Assembly: GCA_014925825.1 (NCBI GenBank)
Contig: JACGCK010000509.1
Coordinates: forward strand, 1-18,712
Source of the DNA: Pholiota molesta
Taxonomy: Eukaryota; Basidiomycota; Agaricomycetes; Agaricales; Strophariaceae
Direction: 5' to 3'
Length of the DNA stretch: 18,712 bases
A program made the translations under genes and the position numbers. Positions within the stretch are counted from its first letter, which is position 1. Every line of letters starts with the position of its first letter. The notes beneath the pieces were generated by a model. It searched no databases. It saw nothing but the letters and a program-made list of their open reading frames with translations, and was not told where the DNA came from. Shown here piece after piece: positions 1 to 9,049 of this stretch.

Positions 1-731
1 CGATTCGGGGTGGAAAGGGAGAGTATCAATCTTACGCTCTCGCGGGCCAAAGTAAGGGTAGTCGTTGAGATGGAAAGTTATCGATGTGATCGCGACTTTT
101 TTTATCCCGGCCCGATCTCCTGCCATCGACACCCTGCCCTCATGCCACACGCACGCTTTTCGGCTCTTACTTATTTTTCTTGTATGCACATAGTAGACCA
201 TATTAAGATCTTCAGTTCTTGTTTTAAATTTATGATTGTGAATTTGAGGTGATTCATTAGTACACCCGTAGTATGAATATTTTACTAATTCAGAATCAAC
301 GTCGACGGTGCACCCGAGAAAACCACTCTGAGATGGGATACCACCCAGAAATACAATATGGCATATGACGCCCCGAGTGAAATTCGAGCTGCCCGATGAA
401 AGAGCGTCGATTTTTAATACTCGTTTTCTCCGTTTCCGCGCCCCGCGCTTGATGCCCCAAGTCAAATTCCTGATCCAGACTTTCAATGTGCTCTCTCCTA
501 CAGGTACCAGGATGACCTCTATTTACTGACAATTCTCTGAAAACACACAGTACGTATCGTCGTGCCGACGGTCTCCAGCAGATGCGTTCCCGTGCAAATC
601 TGGTGTAACAGGACAGAATCTTCGCCGGCGTCAACGAGGAATGCCTTGTTCATGCACGAGTGTATAGACTTCATCGAATGACCTACCTTAGAGCTCACGC
701 AATGGCAACCCAATCTCCTCATGCAGTCTTG
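1..731. other. Stretch with no supportable gene
   Basis: Both strands carry only short open frames with no recognisable motif, no consistent splice-site chain and no clear repeat. The segment around 170-300 is AT-rich compared with the rest. I see nothing to annotate with confidence. Confidence 0.5.
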
Positions 732-1703
732 CTATCCCAGTTCCATCCCCACCGCATGCGACAGTAAGTCGACTACCAAGCCCAACCTCCACCCAAAGCG
801 TCTCCGCGCCGCAGGCGCTGCACGTACCGCTGCGCGTTTTGGCACGCGCAGACGGTATGGTATGGGCGCGGTCCTGGCGGCCATCGCAGGCGGGGTGAAG
901 GACGGGGACGCCAGATGTCCGACAGAGGTGTTGACGTTTGAAGTGTGAATGGTGCGAGCGGCACTGGAAGGGGGACTAGAGTGGTTGATGATCGCAGTAG
1001 ATAGCGATCGTGGGAGTATAACGCGGGCTTTGGCTAAGCTGGGTAGGGCGTGTCGCATCTAGTAAGGTATGAATGCCAACGATAAACGGTGGCGTAAGGT
1101 AATGGGCCTCACCTCGTTACTCGTCGTGATTCCCAGGATGTCGGCGACGATGAAGCCAGTCGAGTTCAGATCTAAGGGTGGTAAATGAAACAAAAGGATA
1201 TCAGAAACAAATTATATCAGCGAGAACGAGAACACGAAATTTCGAGGATGTACGCACCGTATTTGGCCACCAGGAGCGCGAGCGGGAATACGACCTTGGC
1301 ATCCGTTACTTCGTGCGTACACCTCTCCCAGATCAAGCACGAGAGCCCTCTTGTCCTTACATTGCCCCGTTCAATGTCCGTTCCGAGTTGGTACAGGTCC
1401 GCGGGATCTCCGCAGGAGCAACACCAAAGCTCCCTGACGCAAGGCGTGGGATCGTGAGCTCGATCGGAACTTGCCATTCCAATGCGCGGCCAAGTACGAG
1501 CGGATAAGCAAAGGTTCTGTCCTATACAGAGTGCGTTTTCAGATGAAGAGAAAGCAGGAGTACAGATCGATCAACGTACCGATAAGGCTCAGCATCAGGT
1601 GCCAGGCGACGAGGCTGAGAGGGTTGTGCTGGATGCACAAGCTGCAGTGCGTTATCGATTCCTTGGACGTTGAGCTCTGGATGCGGGGCGATGGATGGTG
1701 ACT
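732..1703 (-). CDS. Probable spliced gene of unknown function, N-terminus unresolved
   Basis: On the minus strand three intron-like segments connect open frames without breaking phase: 1522-1579 (58 bases, GTACGT..TATAG), 1172-1257 (86 bases, GTGCGT..CTTAG) and 1059-1112 (54 bases, GTGAGG..CTAG). The exons are about 1580-1703, 1258-1521, 1113-1171 and 732-1058. The third exon encodes 19 residues including FIVADILGITT, joined to a hydrophobic PLALLVAKY stretch, which together suggest a membrane segment. The last exon is basic and Ala/Arg-rich and contains hairpin repeat A. Further upstream on the same strand (about 1700-1850) another hydrophobic frame (IVITIACMGVEV) may be an earlier exon, but I could not join it. 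The GC-rich sequence keeps several frames open, so chance is a real alternative. The family is not recognised; a fast-evolving membrane protein or a decaying gene both fit. Confidence 0.33.
799..854. repeat. Hairpin repeat, copy A
   Basis: This 56-base copy has inverted ends CGTCTCCGCG and CGCGCAGACG (one mismatch in ten). It is preceded by CACCCAAAGC, which copy C also has. It is related to the segments at 2226-2280 and 13909-13963. It lies in the last exon of the candidate minus-strand gene. Confidence 0.6.
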
Positions 1704-2225
1704 TCAGAATGTTGATGCTTTGGGACCAAAAGGCACGCGAGTAAAGAAGATTAGGAAACTGGATATTTGTACTTCCACCCCCATACACGCGATGGTGATA
1801 ACAATCTGGGAGGGAGCCCAGAATATTTCAGACGCTATAATATGCCGGCGAGATCGAATCTGCTGAATATGGGCCGATCAGTTGGTGGGGGAAAGCGCTA
1901 TGGTGTCCATGTGAGCTGAGCTCCCGAAATAACCTGGATGTGTTGCATACCTCATTTTCCGTTTCACTCCTTCATACCCACTTCAACCCCAGCAGCATTT
2001 CCCATCGCCAAACCCCCGCAAAATCGAAGGAAGAATCGGGATTGCGAACCCTCCCTAGCGAACTGAACTCGTTTGACTGAAAGTGAAAAAAGCTACATCC
2101 TCACTGCTAGGTGACCTACCAGATTTGTCAGGCTTATACACGAGTACCGGAGCTACGAGGACATGGCGTACTTTTTGAACTGTATATATCAATGTTCCGT
2201 TATGCCCGAGCCCCGCCACCTCGAG
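1704..2225. other. Stretch with no secure gene
   Basis: Apart from the possible hydrophobic upstream exon on the minus strand (about 1700-1850), which may belong to the preceding candidate gene, I see no convincing coding chain, repeat or RNA in this stretch. Confidence 0.4.
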
Positions 2226-2280
2226 CGTCTGCGTGCCGCAGATGCTGCGATATATACAGCAGTCCTTGCACACGCAGACG
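2226..2280. repeat. Hairpin repeat, copy B (perfect outer stem)
   Basis: This 55-base segment has perfect 10-base inverted ends CGTCTGCGTG and CACGCAGACG. Inside lies a second stem, TGCTG (2243-2247) with CAGCA (2257-2261), around an AT-rich loop. It shares its core with copies A and C. It could be a structured RNA, a very short inverted-repeat element, or a duplicated piece of a coding exon, since the minus strand stays open through it. Confidence 0.65.
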
Positions 2281-3035
2281 GTAGAGTGGGAAGACTCGTA
2301 TTGGCGACGTGTTTGGAGGATGAAAGAGAGAGAACCGAAGCCGGGATGTGAGGGGTTCTCGTCGTGGTCATGGTCATGGCGGGGCGCAATAAGGTATATG
2401 CGGAGACGGCTTGGCCAGGATCGCCCATCGGCTGATAACCAATCTTCCCGGCTCTGTCAGAATGGCTGGATCGCAAGGATTGGTAGAACAATGTGATAGG
2501 AGCGGTGACTATGGCACAGTGGACGATGCAGCGGTCGACTGACGAAATCCGATGCTGAAATCAACTGAAAGACGCATTATAATCCATGTCGTAGATTCGC
2601 TTACCCGTACATTTCTGGAATCACAGTCACCACAACCCCAAGCGCTCTGTAGCGCTCTGTCGATCCATCGACCAGTTCGTACAGACAAAGCCGATCGTTG
2701 TGGCGTAGTCGCTGGCCGTAGGAGAAGTATTTGCCTGAATGTGGGACGGTGAACATGGGTCTCAATGCACTAAGCGCGAGGGAAATGAGGGCGTTATGGC
2801 TGCTTGCTGAGGCTATGACAGGATATGACAGGAATTACAAAGAACGGTAAGTAATGATGCACACAAAATGCGACGCGAACTTACTGTGTAGACGGAGTCG
2901 ATACTAAATCTCAGTGATGGGTACGTCTCGGCGTGTGCGAGTTGGGGCGAATACCCAGAGACGAGCGCATGAGCATGCTCGGGGATGGTTTGATACCATT
3001 CTAGCCTAGGGAGAGCGACGTATGAACAAGGTTTG
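2281..3035. other. Stretch with no supportable gene
   Basis: No protein-like spliced frame, RNA gene or element boundary was found. The only local oddity is a 10-base tandem pair AGCGCTCTGT at about 2640-2660. Confidence 0.45.
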
Positions 3036-3999
3036 CGAGGATGTGACGCCATTCGGACTCCGACGGAGCATCCCGAAATACTCCGACACAATCACCCGCG
3101 AGCTCGAATGTCTACCACAACCACCACAGTCAACCGCCCCAATCCCTTCCCCAATCTCGGCAGGAAAACACGTCTGCACCCCTTGTACCTTTGCCCCTCT
3201 ACAGTGGACCCGCCCCCTACGATCTGTCGCCTACCGGGAACATCTTCTCTTGAGTCGACCGCAATATGTACTGGTTTCCACAGCAGTCCTCTGATACGGA
3301 CGCAGAGCGCCACGATGGGAGGGGTGCGCCTATCTTCTCTATATCTACAGACACGCTCGTTCCAGGCTTACGCTCTGCCCCGTCTCGTAACTTCGTTCGC
3401 ACCACTTCGCTTCTGGCTTCCGAGAATATTTTTAGCACCACTGCTCTCTAACCTGTCTTCGACCCTGCTTCTTCATCAGTGGACACTCGGACAGCGATGG
3501 AGGACAGTTCATCATGGGTAGCCGTCCATTGTCCATACAGCGTCGACGCCCAACCCCCTCGCAGATGCGAGCTTCTCCTCCGAGCCGAATGGACACCGTT
3601 GGGATTTCCTCGCTATGTTCCGCGCTCATCACATCATGTCGAAGGCGTCTGATACGTTTGAAATTTTCGCAGCTGTTCTGGGCTGCGGAGTACGCCGTCG
3701 CCACTGCTCGTCTAATGAGGCATATCACTACTGGAGAACGCGATCTCGTTGTCCTTGAAAGTGTCAGATATTGCTGTACGAGACTTGCTGGATAACGACC
3801 GATGTACGATATAGACGCCTCGCATTTTAGAATATCCTGTTTTGTTTTCCCCCATCACCTGCAGCACCTATGTTTCGAGTAAGCGGGCGCTGAAGGAACT
3901 ACAGAAACGGCTTTTTCGAGGATATATTAGCTTGAAGGTCAGAAAGCGGCCGCGTATGCAGCTACCTGACTCTGGCGTAGGCTTAGCGAACTGACGCGC
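3036..3999. repeat. Dispersed repeat, copy 1 (unoccupied transposon site)
   Basis: This segment aligns with 8018-9981. Similarity is clear from about 3071 and weak before it, and it stops abruptly after GAACTGACGCGC at 3999. Copy 1 lacks the 873-bp transposon found in copy 2 and keeps the empty site at about 3170-3181. It also lacks about 100 bases present around 9290-9410 of copy 2. A plus-strand segment at about 3862-3992 looks exon-like: a pyrimidine-rich CACCTGCAG acceptor followed by an open frame with SSKRALKELQ and RPRMQLPDSG, preserved in copy 2. The nature of the repeat is unknown; a decayed gene duplicate or a transposon family are both possible. Confidence 0.7.
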
Positions 4000-4575
4000 G
4001 AGTCGTGACAAGAATGGTGGAAGTGGAAGTCGGGAACTGAGTTCCACTTCCTCTTGACTTCCACTTTCCCACATCGACTTCCCCTTTCCCGCCCATTGCC
4101 TGGGCCGCCTTGCATCCCGCCATCCAATGCCACCCCAACGCGTCACCCGGATGACAAGCAATGCCACGCATGTCCCTCCCCTCCCGACGCGTTGCCGACC
4201 CGCGTCGTCGCTGAACACGAGGACTTCAAAGTTGTAGACAATTTTCTCATGTAGAAGTAGATGTAAGGTATCTTTTGCACTTGAATTGAAATTTTTTGGA
4301 TGGCTGCAGCAGTTTTCGCGCACTCAACTTAGTTCATTCATTGTATGACCTCAAATTTCAAGTGTAGATTAGGTATCTATGGCCCTGAATTTTCTGAACA
4401 AAGAAAGGCGGGAGGAGGGCGGGTGGACCGTTGGGATAACCAAGTCAGTAGCCAAGAGGGCGGCGCGCGGCTCTTATACGGCGACGCCGTGCGCATCGCC
4501 GCGCCCTCGCTCTCGTTGTCAGTAGCTGCCGCGTACGCCGAGTTCCACTTTCCCGTGACCTACCATCACTTCCAC
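4000..4575. other. Spacer rich in TTCCACTT/AAGTGGAA motifs
   Basis: Between repeat copy 1 and the LINE, this stretch has no convincing gene. At 4019-4075 it contains overlapping inverted repeats: GGAAGTGGAA (4019-4028) against TTCCACTTCC (4042-4051), and GGAACT-G-AGTTCC at the centre. GAGTTCCACTT occurs at 4039-4049 and again at 4540-4550. The frame upstream of the LINE-derived coding region is fortuitously open from 4345 but shows no RT-like residues before about 4576. Confidence 0.5.
4567..4575. repeat. Possible 5' target-site duplication of the LINE
   Basis: The 9-base CACTTCCAC just before RT-like coding begins recurs at 7991-7999, seven bases beyond the TTTCA tail. The local sequence is rich in this motif, so a chance match is possible. 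Confidence 0.35.
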
Positions 4576-7500
4576 TTGCCAAAACATTTAAATGACAAAG
4601 CTCTCCAGATCGTCGTGAACCTTCTCAACTACATAATCACCAACTCCCATTTCCCTGATTGCGTCAAACAAACCAACATATCCACTATCCATAAACGTGG
4701 TCCAAACGTCTTCCTCTACAACTATAGAGGTATCGCCTGCAACAACCTCATCCTCAACCTACCTTTTGCATGGCTCAATTTCTTGCTCTCCCCTTATGTT
4801 GCGAAACACTCTCTCATACCTGACTGCCAAATCGCAACCCAACCAGGAGTCCAAGGACGTGACCTCCTATCATTCATCGCACAACTCGAACGCTGGGCTG
4901 AACGCGAAAATGTACCTCTCTACCTCCTACAACGAGACCAGAAAAAGGGATTCGATATGCTTGAACCTCAAGGGTTCTACGATGCAATTAACGCTTATGG
5001 ACTTCCTGCTTCCATCATTGATCTCGACTTCTCCTCTCAACAAAACGTACCCTACAGAGTCAAAACCGCTTATGGCTTTACTGACGATTTCATTGTCAAT
5101 GGCGTCACGAAACAAGGAGGATCGTTATCACCTTTAAAATGCACCTTGACCACCAGCATGGCTAATCGCTGGATTTCAGACCTTATCAACGACGTCGATG
5201 GCGCTTTAACCATCTCCACTCACAATGCGCGCACCAACAACCACCACTCCCCTCCTGATAACATCAAATTACCTGTTTGTATGACTGAAGCGATGGACGA
5301 CTCTCTTCTGATTACTCTGACCCTTCCTGCAATGATGAAAGCCGCTCTCCATGCTGATCAATTTCAGGTCACCTATGGATGGGAATCCGAATGGCGGAAA
5401 AGCATGTTCTATGCTTATCGAGCTCCCGATTTTCCTCCAAACCAAGCCAACCTCCATATTTCCATCCCCTCCGTAAATTACGCTAACCCTTCCTCACCTG
5501 AAACTTTCCAAAACATCGTTCCCGTCTCAACAGATCACACCACCTTTCTCCGTGTACCCATCAATAAACCAGACGCCCACTTCGCTCACCTACAAGACAT
5601 CATTACCAACTTCTCTTTTCCCCTCCTCTCTCGCCCACTACCCATCACCGCTTTACGTCGAATTCTCTCCCAATCCCTCATCGCAAAAATCAGACCCCTC
5701 TTAGCCTTTCAGACTATAACCCGCGAACACGCAAAAACTCTGGATCATATGCTTGCAAATAAAGTCCACGTTTACCTAGGAATGCCCTTCCGATTCACCT
5801 CCACCACCCTATCATCCCCTTTGTCTAAGTGGGGGCTGAACTTTCCTTCCATCTCACGTCTAAATGATTCACTTGCCGTCACCGGAATGCAACGCGACCT
5901 CAACCACATCATTCCCACTTTTCGCAACATGGCCACCATCACCCTTGCCGACTGGACCTGCCAGCTTAATCATTGTCATTCGCCCCTCAGCCGACCCCGC
6001 GAACGTCATTCCTTTTCACGATGCAAACGCCTACTACCATATTCATGGATTCATGCGCACCATGTCCTCCACCAATTAGACCTATCTTTCTGCTCAACTG
6101 ATCTCAGTTTCATCACTTCAGGCAATGTCTCTCTGATCCATCTCTATAATCTAACCACACCCCTAAACCAAAACCGTTCATCTCTTATATCTCCTTCTCT
6201 TCTTTCTCATTTCCAAAATTCTGGTATATCTTTCCTACACCAAGTTGGCTACTGGATCTTTTCTAATAACTCCCTAACATTCACATTTAAACCTTACAAT
6301 CTCTCCTTTCCATATTATTACACTCTTACCCGCGAATGGCCGAAACTCTTCTCTTGGCTACAATCCCTTCCATATTCCCTTACAATTCTTTCCTATCCTT
6401 CTATCCATCTTCTCCTCCCTCGCAACCTCCGTCAAAACCTGGCTGAGAAAGCAATTTATCGCCTCTACTCTTCCTGTCAAGCCTTTCCACACTCCGCTCC
6501 CTCACACATCTTCTCCTCCGACGCTTCCCACATATCCAAGTCCTCTATGTCTTGAGTCACCACCGCCGTCGTCGGCAACCAAAACGCCTTTGTTGCATCC
6601 CTAAATTCCTTCGGACGCCATGCCTCTATCCTTCAAGGCGAAACTTATGGTATCCTCATTTCGACACTACTCGCACGCAAACTTGTGACAGAGTCACACA
6701 GTGACTTGCCTTCCCCTCTCATCCTCACTGACCACCTCAACTCCGTTAACCTCCTCAACAACTTCCTACGCCCCACCTCCTCCCCTCCTCTATCCTCTCT
6801 AAACTCCAACCCTGCCCGCTCCTTATACAGATGGATACTCAACATTTTCGTAAAAGACCAGATCGAGAACTTTCAACATGTTCGTGCACATACTGACTCC
6901 AAATCCCTTCCCAGCTGCCTAAACCGCCTCGCCGACCACATCGCATCCCAATCACAAAAGTTCCTAGGACCACCACCTTCTCTTCCCGTACCTACATTTA
7001 CCATGGACCAACTCACCCCTTACGACAACACCCACGGGTTCATTGAAGATAACCTCAATATTTTCATCAACGAAGCCCTAATACAACAATCACCAACCTG
7101 CCTACCCTCCTTCATTGGCCACCAATCCCTCTACAACACCCTTCCCCCTCCAGAATATCCATACACTCGTGCAGTTTCCGCGTTTTCCGCTGCAATCCAA
7201 CTATACAGCCGTTCACAACAACTAGACTCCGCTCTCACCCGTTCAAAACGTCTCAAAGCCGATGTCCAACCCTGGTGCCGTTTCGGCTGCCCTGTTCTCG
7301 AAACATCACATCATATTTTCTCAACCTGTCCTCGATTCTCCCAGCTGCGAATAAATGCAACCGCAGAACTCAGGACGACAACGGAAACAACACTCGAAAC
7401 ATTCCGCACCGACTTCCAACACCTGCCAGATCTCGCCCAACTCATCGACGGATTCTTCCTCGACCCCTACTCATGGCCAACTACAAGGACATACTACTAC

Positions 7501-7764
7501 TTTGGCGTCATCCCAAAGATCAACCTCCTTCCACACAACCTACCACATCTATCAGACATTCAACTTCAACGCATACACCAACACATCTCAAACGACCTTC
7601 ACTCATCAGCAATCAAATTAGCTGGTAGAATCTGGGGCATCGTTCGCCGCTCTTTCTCACCCTTTCATCCTACTGCAAGAAAACCGACCGTCCTCACCCT
7701 TCCCTCACACTTATCCCACATCACCACATCATCCACTCGTCTCTCCATCAAATATACTACATAA
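4576..7764 (+). pseudogene. LINE reverse transcriptase-RNase H, one in-frame stop
   Basis: A single frame runs to 7764, interrupted only by TGA at 6553-6555. RT motifs visible are motif A FDML (4951-4962, catalytic Asp), motif B QGGSLSP (5113-5133) and motif C AMDD (5290-5301, catalytic Asp pair). The RNase H domain spans the stop: Asp in SSDAS (6520-6522), Glu in GETYG (6640-6642), Asp in LTDH (6730-6732) and Asp in LADH (6934-6936), a complete DEDD set. A C-x3-C-x7-H-x4-C knuckle follows at about 7276-7329. The stop sits between the first RNase H Asp and the Glu; a TGG to TGA change is the simplest explanation. Apart from the stop and the missing 5' part the frame is intact, which suggests a fairly recent insertion. 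The copy is presumably not competent to move on its own. Confidence 0.85.
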
Positions 7765-7983
7765 CTTCTTCGTCTCTTCCATACATACTTCTCCTCCTTA
7801 CTCTATCTCTGCCAGCCGGTAGCTTTCCCACAGGGTTTTGACGCACCCGCGCTGAGCATCATATGTATATCTCATATCTACTACTTCCTGTACCCTCACG
7901 ACGCGCTAACGAGGTAGCCTTGCTTACCTGAGTTACTTACGTAACGTAGTTAGCCAAAATTTCATTTCATTTCATTTCATTTC
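7765..7983 (+). other. LINE 3' untranslated region and tail
   Basis: Non-coding sequence follows the RT stop codon. Near its end is a short inverted repeat (GTTAC TTAC GTAAC, about 7932-7945), which could form a small hairpin of the kind LINE RTs may recognise. It ends in a TTCAT array at 7961-7983 that serves as the tail. Confidence 0.65.
7961..7983 (+). repeat. TTCAT microsatellite tail of the LINE
   Basis: There are four perfect TTCAT units followed by TTC. Simple-repeat tails replace poly(A) in several fungal and insect LINE families. Confidence 0.85.
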
Positions 7984-7990
7984 TCACTCC

Positions 7991-7999
7991 CACTTCCAC
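7991..7999. repeat. Possible 3' target-site duplication of the LINE
   Basis: CACTTCCAC matches 4567-4575 exactly. Seven bases separate it from the tail, which weakens the assignment. Confidence 0.35.
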
Positions 8000-8158
8000 C
8001 ACTCTCGTATATACTCGCAGCGATGCCGATCTTGCCGCCACGGAACATTCCGATATATCCCGACAAGCCCCGACACAAGCGACCCAGCTCTGATGTCTAC
8101 CACAACCACCACAGTCAACCTCACTTCCCCTGTCTTTACGGCCTCGGCAGGAAAACAC

Positions 8159-8167
8159 GTCTTGCAG
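8159..8167. repeat. Target-site duplication, left (GTCTTGCAG)
   Basis: The perfect 9-base GTCTTGCAG directly abuts the left inverted repeat and recurs at 9041-9049. The related sequence occurs once in the unoccupied copy at about 3171-3178. Confidence 0.92.
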
Positions 8168-8353
8168 AGTGAATGCAATTCACCCACCACTTTTCTTCGA
8201 AACACGTGTTTTGATGGCACATGATATGTTTCCCATCTGCGAAAGTTGGACTTCGAAAAATTGAAATGTTCGAGCTCGTTGATAGAAATCTTGGGCGCCC
8301 TCGGCACTGATGGCCGAAAATCTTGCCGCGCGCCTGTCTTCGAATGCTGAGCG
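8168..8353 (+). repeat. Left terminal inverted repeat
   Basis: It begins AGTGAATGCAATTCACCC and ends at CGAATGCTGAGCG. It contains the palindromes GTGAATGCAATTCAC (8169-8183) and AAACACGTGTTT (8200-8211). Confidence 0.92.
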
Positions 8354-8855
8354 CAGGCTGAGCGTCAGGCGGGCACTGTCTCAGCTTCCCGGCGCGGCTG
8401 CCGGCGCTGACGAAGCGTGTTGCAGTACACTCGTCACGGTGGCAGCGAGAGGACGCGTCGTGGCAAAGACGCTGGTGTCGGTGGGACACGCTTCGTTAGT
8501 GCGTGTTAAAGGCGACTATTAGGTGAAGGCACAGCTTCCAGCACGGGGACGTGGCGTGGCACAGCGCCCGAGCGAGAAAGCCCGCGCATGGCACTGTCAG
8601 GGTGGGACAGTGTCGCGTCGGTCAGAGTTGTTGGTGCCGGCGTGTAGTTGGCGTGGGGCAGCGTACTCGGCAGGATGCACAGTGGAGTGTGGACATCTTT
8701 GGGGTAGGTGTCGGTCTTCATTGATGTTGGCAGGGCTGCAGCCATCCCACAAATGTATTTATTACAAGAAAAATATACTCATTTAAGTTTTAACTGTCGC
8801 ACACTTTGTTCTTAACATTGAACTCATCCAGTTATACAGAGTTATACGCACTGCA

Positions 8856-9040
8856 CGCTCAGCATTCGAAGACAGGCGCGCGGCAAGATTGTCGGCCATC
8901 AGTGCCGAGGGCGCCCAAGATTTCTATCAACGAGCTCGAACATTTCAATTTTCGAAGTCCAACTTTCGCAGATGGGAAAAATATCATGTGCCATCAAAAC
9001 ACGTGTTTCGAAGAAAAGTGGTGGGTGAATTGCATTCACT
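8856..9040 (-). repeat. Right terminal inverted repeat
   Basis: This is the reverse complement of the left repeat, with three small differences (a G/T, a single-A indel and an A/C). It carries the same two palindromes. Confidence 0.92.
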
Positions 9041-9049
9041 GTCTTGCAG
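9041..9049. repeat. Target-site duplication, right (GTCTTGCAG)
   Basis: It matches 8159-8167 exactly and directly abuts the right inverted repeat. The flanking bases do not extend the match, fixing the duplication at 9 bases. Confidence 0.92.

Larger units (their letters stand above)
4576..7983 (+). mobile_element. 5'-truncated LINE (non-LTR retrotransposon)
   Basis: The element consists of a reverse transcriptase region, an RNase H domain, a cysteine-histidine knuckle, a ~200-base 3' untranslated region and a pentanucleotide tail. No LTRs flank it. The first ORF and the endonuclease expected of a full-length fungal LINE are missing, and RT similarity begins at LPKHL at about 4576, consistent with 5' truncation during target-primed reverse transcription. 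It lies between two copies of a dispersed repeat and ends close to where recognisable copy 2 sequence starts. It resembles RNase H-bearing LINE families common in mushrooms, but I cannot assign a clade with certainty. Confidence 0.85.
8168..9040. mobile_element. Non-autonomous DNA transposon, Mutator-like (MULE) by TSD and long TIRs
   Basis: This 873-bp element is bounded by ~186-bp terminal inverted repeats (8168-8353 and 8856-9040) that differ by about two substitutions and one single-base indel, with a perfect 9-bp target duplication outside. The ~500-bp interior (8354-8855) has no protein-like frame and no transposase motif, so it must depend on enzyme supplied elsewhere. Long TIRs with a 9-bp duplication are typical of Mutator-like elements; no transposase is present to prove the superfamily. 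The near-identical TIRs and clean duplication indicate a young insertion into an old repeat. The interior is GC-rich at the left and AT-rich at the right end, and could include captured host sequence. Confidence 0.88.

Noticed and set aside
721..948. Plus-strand frame over hairpin copy A
   Set aside because: It lies opposite the better-supported minus-strand exon chain and has no splice partners.
2640..2660. Tandem pair AGCGCTCTGT
   Set aside because: Two 10-base units are too little to support an element or a functional array.
3033..3521. A 162-codon plus-strand frame across repeat copy 1
   Set aside because: The frame is not kept in copy 2, where indels shift it, and it has low-information Pro/Ser/Leu composition.
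4039..4550. Direct repeat GAGTTCCACTT at 4039-4049 and 4540-4550 as a possible target duplication of a 490-bp element
   Set aside because: The enclosed segment has no terminal inverted repeats, tail or coding capacity, and the motif is part of a wider TTCCACTT-rich area.
4345..4575. Extension of the RT frame upstream to an ATG at 4345
   Set aside because: The upstream part shows no LINE-like residues, is GC-rich and palindromic, and the possible target duplication lies at 4567-4575. The open frame is fortuitous.
8310..8745. Open frames inside the inverted-repeat transposon
   Set aside because: They are short, overlap on both strands, run into the TIRs and show no transposase DDE-type or zinc-binding motif.
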